From positions 106,455 to 170,454 of the forward strand of contig CALCKT010000069.1 of the NCBI GenBank assembly GCA_937965785.1: a DNA stretch of 64,000 nucleotides, written 5' to 3'. The translations under genes and the position numbers were made by a program. Of this stretch, positions 25,708-34,377 are shown piece by piece; position 1 is the first letter of the stretch; each line of letters starts with the position of its first letter. This DNA comes from an uncultured Propionibacteriaceae bacterium (GTDB taxonomy: Bacteria; Actinomycetota; Actinomycetes; Propionibacteriales; Propionibacteriaceae). Below the pieces are notes generated by a model. The model saw only the letters and a list, made by a program, of their open reading frames with translations. It was not told the DNA's origin and made no database searches.

Positions 25708-27146
25708 TCCTCTTTTCTCGCGAGCTTTTCCAGGACGACCTGGTGGCCGTCGATGTGGACGGTGTGGTCGAAGGTGGACTCGATGAACTCGGCGTCATGG
25801 GTGATGACCAGCACCAGGGCGCCGTCCCCGGCCACGTCCCGCAGCAGACCGGAGATCCGCTGCATGTTCCCGGCGTCCAAGCCCGAGGTGGGTTCGTCGA
25901 GACAGATCACCCGCGCCTGTTTCATGCAGGCCAGGGCGATTCCGAGGCGCTGCTTCTGCCCGCCCGACAGGGTCAGCGGGTGACGTTCACGCAACTCCTC
26001 CAAACCGGTGCGGGCCAGCAGCTCGACGGCCCGGGCCTCGGTCGCAGGTCCCGGAGGGGAACCGATCAGCATCTCGTCCCAGACCGATTCACCCACCAGC
26101 TGGTATTCGACGTCCTGCATCACCAGGGCGCAGTCGCGGATGCGTTGGCGTCTGGTCCAGGTCCTTTCGCCCCAGCCGATCCTTCCCCGGGATTTCAGCA
26201 GCCCCAGCAGGACCTTCATCAAGGTGGTCTTGCCGACGCCGTTGGCCCCGGTGATGCCGATCACTCCGGAGGCGGGCAGCGTCAGTTCGTCGATGCGCCA
26301 CAGCGGCGCGCACCGGGGATGGGCGAACTGGATGTCCCGGATCCTCGGCCCGGCCTGGTCGAAGGGATCCGGCGGCGCCGGCCGGAACTCGGTTCGGCGC
26401 AGCCGGCGAAGCCCGTGGTCGGCGAACCAGGCGTCGGGCAGCTGCCCCAGCCGGTCGCTGGTGATGTCGGCGGTGACCCGGCCGGTCTCCAGCACGATGC
26501 AACGGTCGATGACCCCGTCCAGGTAGGAGAGACGGTGGTCGGCGATGATCGTCGTCACTCCCTTTTCCTTGAGGTCGAGAATCACCCCGCGCAGCATGTC
26601 GAGGCCGTCGAGGTCGAGGTTCGCCGATGGTTCGTCGAACAGCAGCACCCGGGGGTTCAGCGCCATCGCGGATCCGATCGCCAGCTTCTGTTTCTCCCCG
26701 CCCGAGAGCCCCGCGATGCGGCGGCCCAGCAGATCGGTGATCCCGACATCCGAGGCGATCTCGCCGACCCGGCGGACGATCTCCTCGGAGGGCATGGCGA
26801 AGTTCTCGCAGCAGAAGGCCAGCTCGCTCGCCACGTCGAATGTGAAGAACTCGGAACGGGGATCCTGGAAGACGGTGCCGATTCTGGAGGCGAGGTCGCG
26901 GGATGGCAGCTGGGCCACCGGGACGCCGTCGAGGGTGATGCTCCCGGTGACGTGGGCGTCGAAGAAGTGGGGCACCAAGCCGTTCAGGCAGCGCAGCAGG
27001 GTCGTCTTGCCGCAACCCGAGTCCCCCGTGACGAGGACGCTCTGACCAGCGGGAATGACCAGGTCGATGCCGCTGAGCGCCGCGGGAAGCAGGGTTTCGT
27101 CGTCACCGAAGTAGGAGACGGTGGCCTCAGCGAACTCGATCACCAT
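25704..27146 (-). CDS. ECF transporter ATPase, two fused ABC domains (set 2)
   Basis: A 480-residue protein with two ATPase cassettes in tandem, replacing the separate EcfA and EcfA' subunits. The first has Walker A GDSGCGKTT, signature LSGGEKQKLAIGSA and Walker B RVLLFDEPSANLDLDG. The second has GANGVGKTT, LSGGQKQRLGIALA and VICLDEPTSGLDAG. I start it at MVIEFAEATVSYF, whose ATG overlaps the ECF T stop by 7 bp; the open frame continues upstream but into the T gene. Homologous to the ATPase of set 1. Confidence 0.92.
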   Translation of the reverse strand: MVIEFAEATVSYFGDDETLLPAALSGIDLVIPAGQSVLVTGDSGCGKTTLLRCLNGLVPHFFDAHVTGSITLDGVPVAQLPSRDLASRIGTVFQDPRSEFFTFDVASELAFCCENFAMPSEEIVRRVGEIASDVGITDLLGRRIAGLSGGEKQKLAIGSAMALNPRVLLFDEPSANLDLDGLDMLRGVILDLKEKGVTTIIADHRLSYLDGVIDRCIVLETGRVTADITSDRLGQLPDAWFADHGLRRLRRTEFRPAPPDPFDQAGPRIRDIQFAHPRCAPLWRIDELTLPASGVIGITGANGVGKTTLMKVLLGLLKSRGRIGWGERTWTRRQRIRDCALVMQDVEYQLVGESVWDEMLIGSPPGPATEARAVELLARTGLEELRERHPLTLSGGQKQRLGIALACMKQARVICLDEPTSGLDAGNMQRISGLLRDVAGDGALVLVITHDAEFIESTFDHTVHIDGHQVVLEKLARKEE

Positions 27147-27844
27147 CTCACCCACACCCTCACGGCTGCGACCAGCGCGGGAGTGAGTGCCATCAGGACC
27201 CAGTCGACGGCCTCCAGACGCGGGACGGTCATGGCGGAACGACGGTGCCCGGGATCGAGGCCCTTGCACTCCGCGACCGCCGACAACTCGTCAGCGATCC
27301 GTCCCGAACGCATCAGAACCGGGACGACACCGTGTTCCAGTTCTTTCAGCGGGTGACGCAGCCAACGACGCCACCGGGCCTCCGAACCCCGCAGCCTGGA
27401 CGCGGAACGGATGGTCCTGAGCTCACCCAGCAATGTGGGGACGTAGCGATAGATGACCATGACGACCACCAGAAAGGTGCCCGGCAGCCGCAGTCTTCCC
27501 AAGGCCGCCATCGCCTCACCCATCGGCACCCGGGTGAAGACCACCAAGCCCATGGCGAGCGCCGGGAAGCCGTAGACCGAGAGGGTCAGCAGGATCCCGA
27601 GCCACGGCACCAACGGCAGGTGCGCCCCAAGCAGGCACAGGTGGTGCAGGACCCGCAACGCGACGTAGCTCCCGGCCAGTTGCAGTGACAGCCGGGACGA
27701 CCCGAGCAGGAACCCCAGGGCGACGGGGTACGCGGTCAGCAGGGCGGTACCGGCCGGGACCTGGACCAGGCCGGTACCGAAGGCCATCGCGGCCAGCATG
27801 ACCAACCCCGCTCGGAAGTCGGGTTTGGTGGGGAAGGGCGGCAT
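27140..27844 (-). CDS. ECF transporter T component (set 2)
   Basis: A membrane protein of about 234 residues starting MPPFPTKPDFRAGLVML, with hydrophobic helices and the T-component coupling helices in the C-terminal half (RYVPTLLGELRTIRSASRLRG and GVVPVLMRSGRIADELSAVAECKG, containing the A-R-G-like short motifs that bind the ATPases). A GTG 25 codons upstream would put the start almost on the iron box; I prefer the internal ATG, though its ribosome site is weak. First gene of the leftward operon. Confidence 0.82.
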   Translation of the reverse strand: MPPFPTKPDFRAGLVMLAAMAFGTGLVQVPAGTALLTAYPVALGFLLGSSRLSLQLAGSYVALRVLHHLCLLGAHLPLVPWLGILLTLSVYGFPALAMGLVVFTRVPMGEAMAALGRLRLPGTFLVVVMVIYRYVPTLLGELRTIRSASRLRGSEARWRRWLRHPLKELEHGVVPVLMRSGRIADELSAVAECKGLDPGHRRSAMTVPRLEAVDWVLMALTPALVAAVRVWVRW

Positions 27845-27920
27845 GGCACGGTTATTCCCCGTAGAAGCAGGGCAGGGGTTTGTAACCCCACCCGACGAGA
27901 GGGAATCGACCATCGACACA

Positions 27921-27939
27921 ATTGCTTAGGCTAACCTAA
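27921..27939. promoter_or_regulatory. DtxR/IdeR iron box between ECF-T and MFS genes
   Basis: ATTGCTTAGGCTAACCTAA agrees with the consensus TTAGGTTAGGCTAACCTAA at 16 of 19 positions. It lies between divergent genes, so one site can repress both the ECF/YbtPQ-like operon and the MFS gene when ferrous iron loads the regulator. No dtxR gene is in the window. Confidence 0.85.
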
Positions 27940-27944
27940 ATTGC

Positions 27945-29297
27945 ATGCCGTTGGAAGCTGTTTCCAGCGGTGCATCAACACGAGATGAGGCGAGTGTGCC
28001 CAAGGCGCAGAAGGTTGATTGGCGGGTCGTGTTGGCTGCGGCCGCGGCCATGCTCGTTGAGGGGTATGACTTGGGTGTCTACGGGAACCTGCTGCCCTTC
28101 CTGCTGCGTGATGGATCCTTGGGGATGGACACCGCACTGGCCGGGGTGGCGGGTTCCGCTGTGTTCATCGGAATGCTGCTGGGTGGTCTGGCGGCCGGGT
28201 GGTTGAACTCAAGGTACGGGCAACGCAGGGTGCTGGTGTGCGGCATCTCGGTGTTCTCGGCCGCCATGTTGTGCACCGCTTCGGTACATGACTCGGTGCT
28301 CTTCACGGGGACGAGGCTGCTGGCGGGAGCTGGCCTGGGTGTGGTGATGCCGGTCTGCATGGCCATGGCGCGGTCCGCCTGCTCGTCGTCGATGTCCTCG
28401 CTGTGCATCTCCGTGGTGATGGGAGGCATCCCGGCCGGCGGTATCGCTGCGAGTCTGCTGTCTTGGCTGACCGCATCCCACGTCGGGTGGCGGCCTTTGT
28501 TCGTCGTGGGGGCTGTGATTGGGCCGGTGCTGATCCCGTTGCTCTTTTCCGTGCTCAAAAGGATCGTTGATCCGGAATGCGAGGCCATGGGCCATGAAGT
28601 GGCGCATGATGCCTCCCCGGAGCCCCACGGTGGCGTGCCGCTGCGGGAGCTGCTGGCCCCGGCGATCGCTGGCATGGCCGCCACTTTCTGTTTCCTGCTT
28701 TCCTTTTACGGATTGATGACGTGGCTCACGAAGCTGATGACCGAGATCCGCGTCCCGCTCGATGGTGCGCTTCAGCTGACTCTTGTGTTGAACACGGGGG
28801 CGGTTCTCGGTTCGTTGCTGACGGGTCTGCTGGCGACCCGGTTCGGAACTTTGACGCTGACGGTGATCTCCGGTGTGACCGGGGCGGTCTGTCTGGTGTT
28901 GCTGCCATCCGGATTGGTTGACGGGGCCGTGATGATGTTCGTCGTGGCGGTGCTGGGCATGGTCTCTCCCTCTGCCCAGAACTTGGTCAACTCCCTCGTC
29001 AGCGAAGCCGTGGCCGCCCATTGGCGGACGGGCGTGCTGGGGTTCACCCTGGGGGTCGGGCGGCTCGGTGCGGTTCTCGCCCCGGTGATCGGCTCCTATC
29101 TGCTGGTGAGCATCCCGGCCGGGGAGGGAATCGCCAGCCCGGCCGGTGCCGTCTTCGTGGCGTTCGCCGTCGCCAGCTTGGGCGGTGTGGTCGCCGCGTG
29201 CTGGCTCGGGGGTCTGGTTCGCCGCCGCGCCCGGCTGGTGGCCGGGGCATTGGCGAACCGTGGGGCCGGGAGACAGAGTGAGGCCGCGAAAAGCTAA
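27945..29297 (+). CDS. MFS transporter (AAHS-like), probable metallophore carrier
   Basis: A 450-residue protein with twelve hydrophobic segments. It contains the MFS loop LNSRYGQRRVLVCGI between helices 2 and 3, the acidic start of helix 1 (VEGYDLGVYGNLLPFLL) typical of aromatic-acid/H+ symporters, and a central cytoplasmic loop. The first ATG is only 5 bp from the iron box; a GTG at 27996 with GAGGCG upstream is an alternative start. Iron control and position suggest export of the metallophore or import of an aryl-acid precursor. Its stop overlaps the next iron box. Confidence 0.82.
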   Translation: MPLEAVSSGASTRDEASVPKAQKVDWRVVLAAAAAMLVEGYDLGVYGNLLPFLLRDGSLGMDTALAGVAGSAVFIGMLLGGLAAGWLNSRYGQRRVLVCGISVFSAAMLCTASVHDSVLFTGTRLLAGAGLGVVMPVCMAMARSACSSSMSSLCISVVMGGIPAGGIAASLLSWLTASHVGWRPLFVVGAVIGPVLIPLLFSVLKRIVDPECEAMGHEVAHDASPEPHGGVPLRELLAPAIAGMAATFCFLLSFYGLMTWLTKLMTEIRVPLDGALQLTLVLNTGAVLGSLLTGLLATRFGTLTLTVISGVTGAVCLVLLPSGLVDGAVMMFVVAVLGMVSPSAQNLVNSLVSEAVAAHWRTGVLGFTLGVGRLGAVLAPVIGSYLLVSIPAGEGIASPAGAVFVAFAVASLGGVVAACWLGGLVRRRARLVAGALANRGAGRQSEAAKS

Positions 29298-29313
29298 GGT
29301 TAGGTTTACCTAA
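29295..29313. promoter_or_regulatory. DtxR/IdeR iron box upstream of ArCP-ligase gene
   Basis: TAAGGTTAGGTTTACCTAA matches the consensus at 16 of 19 positions. It overlaps the MFS stop codon and lies 17 bp before the GTG of the ArCP-ligase fusion. Confidence 0.85.
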
Positions 29314-29330
29314 AATCTGGGGTTGGGCGA

Positions 29331-31295
29331 GTGGTGCCCGAGCACGTCGAATGGGAGCCTTGGGTGGACAAAACGGATCCTGTGGATCTTCTGCACGAGC
29401 TGCTGGCGGAGCTGCTGGGAGCTGAACGCGACGAGATCGCTGACATCGGCCCCGAGGAGTCGCTGTCCGACTACGGCATGGATTCGCTGCGGCTGATCGC
29501 CGTGGTGCAGCGATTGGGCAGGGCCGGGATCAAGGTCGACTACGCGACGATGGCCCACGACCAGCGACTGGGCAGCTGGGAAGCCCTCGTCGCCCGAGGA
29601 CCCGAAGCGTGCGCGGTGGGCACGATCAGCACCGGTGAGGTCGAAGCGGATGCGGGTTTCACCACCGGATACCGGGAACGCGACTGGGAACCCTTGACCA
29701 CACCCCGGCCGGGTTTCGTGCCCATGCCCGAGGACCGGGCGGCCCGCTACCGTGCCGACGGCCTGTGGCGCGGGCGCACCTTCGACGGCATGCTGGCGCT
29801 TTCCGTCGACGCCCACCCGGCAAAGATCGCCATCACCGACGGTCACGCATCGATCAGTTATGCCCAGCTGTGGCGCCAGATTGATGCAGCCGCCAAGAAC
29901 TTCGCCGCCCGTGGGGTGCGCCCCGGCGAACATGTCATCTGCTACCTGCCCAACATCATCGAGTTCTACCCCATCTACTTGGGCCTGGTCAGGCTCGGTG
30001 CGGTTCCGTTGCTGGCCCTGCCCGGGCATCGAGAAGTGGAGCTGGCGGCCTTCGCCCGCTCCATCGAACCCCGCGCAATCGTCACGGTCGAACGCTGGCT
30101 CGGGACCGATCACGGCGGTATCGCCCGTGGCGTGGCGGCCGGCCTGTCCGGGGACATGGAGGTCGCGGTCTGGACCGACCCGGAGGTCCTGGTGACCGAT
30201 GATCCGGCCATTGAGGTGGACCGTTCCTCGTGGGGAACACATCCCGAGGACGCGGCTTTCCTGCTCGTCTCCGGCGGATCGACCGGTGTTCCGAAGCTGA
30301 TTGCGCGGTTCATGGATGGTTACGGTCTGACCCTGGAGCTGTCCAATCGGGTCTGCGCGATCGACGAGGAAACCGTCTACCTGGCGGCTCTCCCGGTAGC
30401 CCACAACTACGCGAACTCATCCCCCGGGGCGCTCGGAGTGCTGATGGCCGGCGGCACCGTCGTGCTCGCGGCCTCGCCGTCGCCGGACATCTGCCTGCCT
30501 TTGATCGATCGTCATCGGGTCGATGTGGTGGCCCTGGTGCCTCCGATTGCCATGCTGTGGGTCGATCACCTTGGCGGCGCCGAAGCGCCTGGGTCGCTGC
30601 GCACCGTGCTGATCGGTGGCGCCAAGCTGACGGTCTCGGCGGCCGAACGAGTGGAGAACGCCTTCCCGGGCTGCCTGCAGCAGGTGTTCGGGATGGCCGA
30701 GGGCCTGGTCTGCTACACCGACCTCGACGACACCCGGGAGATCCGGCTCACCACCCAGGGTCACCCGATGAGCGAGGCCGACGAGCTGTTGGTGCTCGAC
30801 CCGGCAGGCGAGCCCGTCGCGCGTGGGGAGATCGGTGAACTGCGCACCCGCGGCCCTTACACCATCTCCGGGTACTACAGGAATCCGCAGGCCACCGCCA
30901 AAGCGGTCGACGCCAACGGCTACTACTGCACCGGTGACCTGGTGCGGATCACCGGCGATGGGGACGTGATCGTCGAGGGGCGTGCGGTCCAGACGATAAA
31001 CCGTGCCGGGGAGAAGATCCTCGGTGAGGAGGTGGAGGATGTCCTGCTGCGGCTGGACGGCATCATCAATGCCGCCGTCACCGGCCAACCCGACGACCTG
31101 ATGGGACAACGGATCGTCGCCTTCCTGACCATCCGCGACGGTTCGGAACTCAACATTGACGCGATCCGTCGCCACCTGCGTGACTCCGGGCTGGCCTCGT
31201 TCAAACACCCGGACAGAATCGAGATCGTCACCGAGCTCCCGGTGACCGCTGTCGGCAAGAACGACCGCGGCAAGCTGTTGAAGGGAGATGAATGA
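29331..31295 (+). CDS. Aryl carrier protein fused to aryl-acid AMP ligase (EntE/YbtE-like)
   Basis: A 654-residue fusion. Residues 12-75 are a carrier domain (LLHELLAELLGAERDEIADI, attachment serine in YGMDSLRLIAVVQ). Residues 125-654 are an aryl-acid adenylating enzyme: A3 LLVSGGSTGVPKLIAR, the aryl-specific ALPVAHNYANSSPGALGVL (EntE/DhbE have HNY-x-x-SSPG), A5 QVFGMAEGLVCYTD, A7 YYCTGDLVR and A10 VTAVGKNDRGKL with the catalytic lysine. The order carrier-then-ligase is unusual: EntE and YbtE are free, and ArCP normally sits on EntB or on the NRPS. It probably activates salicylate or 2,3-dihydroxybenzoate. Starts GTG; next gene overlaps by ATGA. Confidence 0.9.
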   Translation: MVPEHVEWEPWVDKTDPVDLLHELLAELLGAERDEIADIGPEESLSDYGMDSLRLIAVVQRLGRAGIKVDYATMAHDQRLGSWEALVARGPEACAVGTISTGEVEADAGFTTGYRERDWEPLTTPRPGFVPMPEDRAARYRADGLWRGRTFDGMLALSVDAHPAKIAITDGHASISYAQLWRQIDAAAKNFAARGVRPGEHVICYLPNIIEFYPIYLGLVRLGAVPLLALPGHREVELAAFARSIEPRAIVTVERWLGTDHGGIARGVAAGLSGDMEVAVWTDPEVLVTDDPAIEVDRSSWGTHPEDAAFLLVSGGSTGVPKLIARFMDGYGLTLELSNRVCAIDEETVYLAALPVAHNYANSSPGALGVLMAGGTVVLAASPSPDICLPLIDRHRVDVVALVPPIAMLWVDHLGGAEAPGSLRTVLIGGAKLTVSAAERVENAFPGCLQQVFGMAEGLVCYTDLDDTREIRLTTQGHPMSEADELLVLDPAGEPVARGEIGELRTRGPYTISGYYRNPQATAKAVDANGYYCTGDLVRITGDGDVIVEGRAVQTINRAGEKILGEEVEDVLLRLDGIINAAVTGQPDDLMGQRIVAFLTIRDGSELNIDAIRRHLRDSGLASFKHPDRIEIVTELPVTAVGKNDRGKLLKGDE

Positions 31296-32923
31296 TGACG
31301 CGCGACCCGATGCCCCCACCCGCCGCAAAAGCCGACGAGTACCGCGCCGACGGGACCTGGGGCGAGCGAACCATCACCGGGCTGGTTGCTGACCACGCCC
31401 TGCTGCATCCAGGGCGTCCCGCCGCGACCGACCAGCACAGGAGCCTCGACTACGGTGGGCTGTGGCGCAGGGCCCAGGAGGCCGCCGCCGGGTTCACCAT
31501 CGACGGTGTCGCGGCGGGGGAGCGGGTGCTGCTGCATCTGCCGAACTCGGTTGCCTGGTTGGAATGTCTCCTCGGGCTGATTGAGGCCGGGGCGGTGCCG
31601 GTGATGTCCACCGAGTCGCTGAGAGCCTCCGAACTGACCGAACAGGCCCGGGCGGTGGGTGCCAGCCATCTGCTGACCCCCGCCGAGGTGACCTTCTCCG
31701 CCATGCGGGAAGCTGCGGTGGAAACCGTGAAGAACCTCGACGGGGTCCTGCAAATGCACGAGATCCCCATCGCCACAGGACCACGATCCGAACCCGGCAT
31801 TGATGTGCAAGCCACCTCGTCGTGCAGGGCCGAGGACCCGGCACTGATCCAGATCGGTGGGCCACGCTGCCCCGACGTGTTGCCGATAGTGCGGCGTCAC
31901 GAGGACTATCTGTGCTCGGTGGAACTGTCCAACACCGCCTGCGCACTCACCGCTGATGCGGTCATGTTGATCGGCATTCCCGCCTCCCACAACTACACCA
32001 TGGCTTCTCCCGGGATCATGGGCGCGTTGCTGGCCGGCGCCCACGTCGTTTTCGCTCCCGACCCGACGCCGAGTACCTGCTGGCCCCTGCTGGCAGCCCA
32101 CGGTTGCACACACACCCCACTGGTTCCCTCCCTGCTGGTTCCGTGGCTCGAAGCAGCAGGAGATGACCCGGCGGCCGTGGCGGGCCTGAGGGTTATCTGG
32201 GTTGGTGGGGCGCCGCTCGACCTCACGCTGGCGGCCCGGGTCGAGGCCGGGCTCGGGGTGCGGGTTCAGGAGGTCTACGGCATGGCCGAGGGGCTGGTGG
32301 CCTACTCCCCGCTGGACATGGACCGAGCCAGTGTCGCCGAGCACCGGCTGGTGCCCATGAGTGAGCGGGACGAGATCCGGATCGTTGACCCGTCCAGCGG
32401 CGTCGATGCCGCCCCGGACGGCGAGGGACGGTCCCGTGGGGAGCTGCTGTGCCGTGGCCCTTACACGGTCGCGGGATTTCTCGGTGCTCCGGAGGGGGCC
32501 CGTGGAATCTTCGATGCCGATGGCTGGTATCACAGCGGCGACATCGTGGAGCATCAGATGCCGGATGCCGGGTTCGACAAACCGCGTCTGACGGTGCTCG
32601 GAAGCTGCAAACCCCAGATCAATCGCGGCGCCGAGAAGATCTTCCCGGGGCGGGTGGAGAGCGTTCTGTTGACGCATCCCCAGGTTGTGGAGGCCAAGTT
32701 GATCGGCGTTGACGACGAGGTTCTCGGGCATGCGACCCGGGCGGTGGTCACCGTCGTCCCGGACGAGACCGGCAGATACCCGAAGACGCTCAAACTGCGT
32801 CGGTTCCTGCATGGGGCGAAACTTGCGGCCTACTACCTGCCCGACAGTTTCGAGATTCACAAGCGTCCCGCTGACGGAGAGGGGGCGTTGGGGGCGACTC
32901 GGCGCATTGACAAGGAAGTATAG
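31292..32923 (+). CDS. Degenerate aryl-AMP ligase homologue, probably non-catalytic
   Basis: A 543-residue protein clearly related to the preceding ligase along its length (IPASHNYTMASPGIMGALLAG, VQEVYGMAEGLVAYSPLDMD, WYHSGDIVEH, INRGAEKIFPGRVESVLL). However, the A3 phosphate loop SGGSTGVPK is replaced by IGGPRCPDVLP with no lysine, and the A10 region ends GEGALGATRRIDKEV without the G-K catalytic lysine. Both losses should abolish adenylation, yet the frame is intact over 1.6 kb, which suggests a retained non-enzymatic role such as a partner, chaperone or aryl-acid sensor. Translationally coupled to the fusion ligase. Its stop lies in an iron box. Confidence 0.85.
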   Translation: MMTRDPMPPPAAKADEYRADGTWGERTITGLVADHALLHPGRPAATDQHRSLDYGGLWRRAQEAAAGFTIDGVAAGERVLLHLPNSVAWLECLLGLIEAGAVPVMSTESLRASELTEQARAVGASHLLTPAEVTFSAMREAAVETVKNLDGVLQMHEIPIATGPRSEPGIDVQATSSCRAEDPALIQIGGPRCPDVLPIVRRHEDYLCSVELSNTACALTADAVMLIGIPASHNYTMASPGIMGALLAGAHVVFAPDPTPSTCWPLLAAHGCTHTPLVPSLLVPWLEAAGDDPAAVAGLRVIWVGGAPLDLTLAARVEAGLGVRVQEVYGMAEGLVAYSPLDMDRASVAEHRLVPMSERDEIRIVDPSSGVDAAPDGEGRSRGELLCRGPYTVAGFLGAPEGARGIFDADGWYHSGDIVEHQMPDAGFDKPRLTVLGSCKPQINRGAEKIFPGRVESVLLTHPQVVEAKLIGVDDEVLGHATRAVVTVVPDETGRYPKTLKLRRFLHGAKLAAYYLPDSFEIHKRPADGEGALGATRRIDKEV

Positions 32924-32938
32924 GCTACCCTAACCTAT
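32920..32938. promoter_or_regulatory. Weaker DtxR/IdeR iron box upstream of ECF set 1
   Basis: ATAGGCTACCCTAACCTAT agrees with the consensus at 14 of 19 positions, with a well-kept right half. It overlaps the stop of the degenerate ligase and precedes the operon that runs from the ECF genes through the NRPS genes. Confidence 0.65.
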
Positions 32939-32987
32939 TGGGCGGAAGTCGAGTGCACAATCCAAGGTGGCCGCCTGGAGGTCAGAA

Positions 32988-33092
32988 ATGGTTCCGCGCC
33001 AGCTACCGCCGGTGGTTCCGGGAGCCGGAACACAGGTGGAGTCATCAGCACGAGCGATTTCCCGAATTACTTCCTCAAAGAGCGGGGTTTGA
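32988..33092 (+). CDS. Possible 34-residue leader peptide
   Basis: A short frame MVPRQLPPVVPGAGTQVESS and onward, ending ITSSKSGV. Its ATG has a strong GGAGG six bases upstream, and its TGA ends two bases before the ATG of the ECF S-component gene, so translation could be coupled. I recognise no family, and its proline start and serine-rich end do not look like a folded protein. It could be a leader ORF or chance. Confidence 0.3.
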   Translation: MVPRQLPPVVPGAGTQVESSARAISRITSSKSGV

Positions 33093-33094
33093 CA

Positions 33095-33712
33095 ATGGAG
33101 TGCAATAATCCTACGACCCAAAAGGGCATGATGACGAAAGACGTGATCATGGCCGCCGCCCTTGGAGTTTTGTGCGTCGCTGTCAGAATGGTTTTCATGA
33201 TCGCTGGCGGCATCGCCCCCTTGGTTTGGCTCGGGTCCCATTTCATCGACGCGATTCTGCTCGGTCCCGTCTTCATGCTGCTCGTCGCCAAGGTGCCGAA
33301 GGGTGGCGCAGTCTTTTTGGTGTGTCTACTAACCGGTCTGGCTTTCTTCAACTCCGGATGGCCCGTGGTGGTCACGTGCATAGCTGGTGGGCTGATGTGC
33401 GAGGCGATCCTGGCCTTCGGCAACCGGACCTCCCCATCTCTGCTCACCTTGGTGATCACCTATGTGGTGTTCTGCCTGAGCTTCATCGGAGACTTCTTCC
33501 CGCTCTGGTTCCTGGGCGATCAGTTCTTGGGGCAGATGCTCTCCAGTGGGATGAGCGGGGAGTACGTGGAGACCATCAGGTCCTTCATCAATGGCCCCGC
33601 GATCACTGTCATCGTGATTTCCATAATTGTCGGAGCGCTCGTAGGAGCCTTCTTTGGTCACCGCCTCATGAGGAAACATTTCTCTGCGGCCCAAGTGGCG
33701 CCGGCAGAGTGA
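33095..33712 (+). CDS. ECF transporter S component, MptD/Trep_Strep family (set 1)
   Basis: A membrane protein of about 205 residues and six hydrophobic helices (VIMAAALGVLCVAVRMVFMI, LGPVFMLLVAKVPKGGAVFL, LLTLVITYVVFCLSFIGDFF, ITVIVISIIVGALVGAFFGH). It is homologous in layout to the S component at 25072. Starts at 33095 or 33128 are possible; the latter has AAAGGG before it. The stop overlaps the GTG of the T component. Located between two iron-controlled biosynthetic blocks, so a metallophore-related substrate is likely but unproven. Confidence 0.83.
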   Translation: MECNNPTTQKGMMTKDVIMAAALGVLCVAVRMVFMIAGGIAPLVWLGSHFIDAILLGPVFMLLVAKVPKGGAVFLVCLLTGLAFFNSGWPVVVTCIAGGLMCEAILAFGNRTSPSLLTLVITYVVFCLSFIGDFFPLWFLGDQFLGQMLSSGMSGEYVETIRSFINGPAITVIVISIIVGALVGAFFGHRLMRKHFSAAQVAPAE

Positions 33713-34377
33713 AGACTGCACGAACGGGACTTGATCCGCGCACAAAAATCGTGGTGCTGGTCACGGTCATCATCGTGGTATTCTCATTCCCCGGGAACCT
33801 CGTCATGGGAATCACGGTCGCGGGATGCATCTTGCTCTTCCTGATCGACGGCTTGGTGCTCCAGCTGGTTGGATTCGCGGCGGTGTATCTGTTTCTTACG
33901 GCAATCCAGTTTCTTCTGCTGCCTCGAGTCGGTGCGACGGCGGCCATGATGCTGGCCGGTTTCGTCTACTTCAAGGTGCTGATGCCAATTGCCCTACCCG
34001 CTGATCACCTGATGCGAACCACATCTGTACAGGAGGTGTTGGCGGCGGCCAAAAAAATGCGGGTGCCCGAAAAAATGCGCATCGGATTTGCGATCATCAT
34101 GCGTTACCTCCCGGTGGTCGGCCAGAACTTTCGTCAGGTCAGGGACGCAATGAAGTTGCGCGATCTGCGTGGCCTTGGGGCACGCGTCGAAGCGGTCTAC
34201 GTTCCCATGCTGATGAACACGGTACAAGCAGCAGAAGATCTGTCGACTGCAGCCTGCACCCGCGGCATCGAAAACCCTGGTGACAAGACATCCTTCGTGA
34301 AGGTTGGCCTGCGAACCCGCGATTTCCTGGTAATCACCAGCTGTCTGGCGCTCATCACGGCGGGTGTCCTGAAATGA
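33709..34377 (+). CDS. ECF transporter T component (set 1)
   Basis: A 222-residue membrane protein: VKTARTGLDPRTKIVVLVTV at the N-terminus is the classical CbiQ/EcfT opening (LDPRTK). The C-terminal coupling region reads RYLPVVGQNFRQVRDAMKLR and AVYVPMLMNTVQAAEDLSTA followed by ACTRGI, which contains the A-R-G motif. GTGA overlap with the S gene and ATGA overlap with the ATPase gene show one operon S-T-AA'. Confidence 0.88.
   Translation: MKTARTGLDPRTKIVVLVTVIIVVFSFPGNLVMGITVAGCILLFLIDGLVLQLVGFAAVYLFLTAIQFLLLPRVGATAAMMLAGFVYFKVLMPIALPADHLMRTTSVQEVLAAAKKMRVPEKMRIGFAIIMRYLPVVGQNFRQVRDAMKLRDLRGLGARVEAVYVPMLMNTVQAAEDLSTAACTRGIENPGDKTSFVKVGLRTRDFLVITSCLALITAGVLK

Noticed and set aside
27845..27919. 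Longer N-terminus for the ECF T component (GTG start, MSMVDSLSSG)
   Set aside because: It would place the start next to the iron box with no room for a ribosome site, and the extra residues do not resemble the family.
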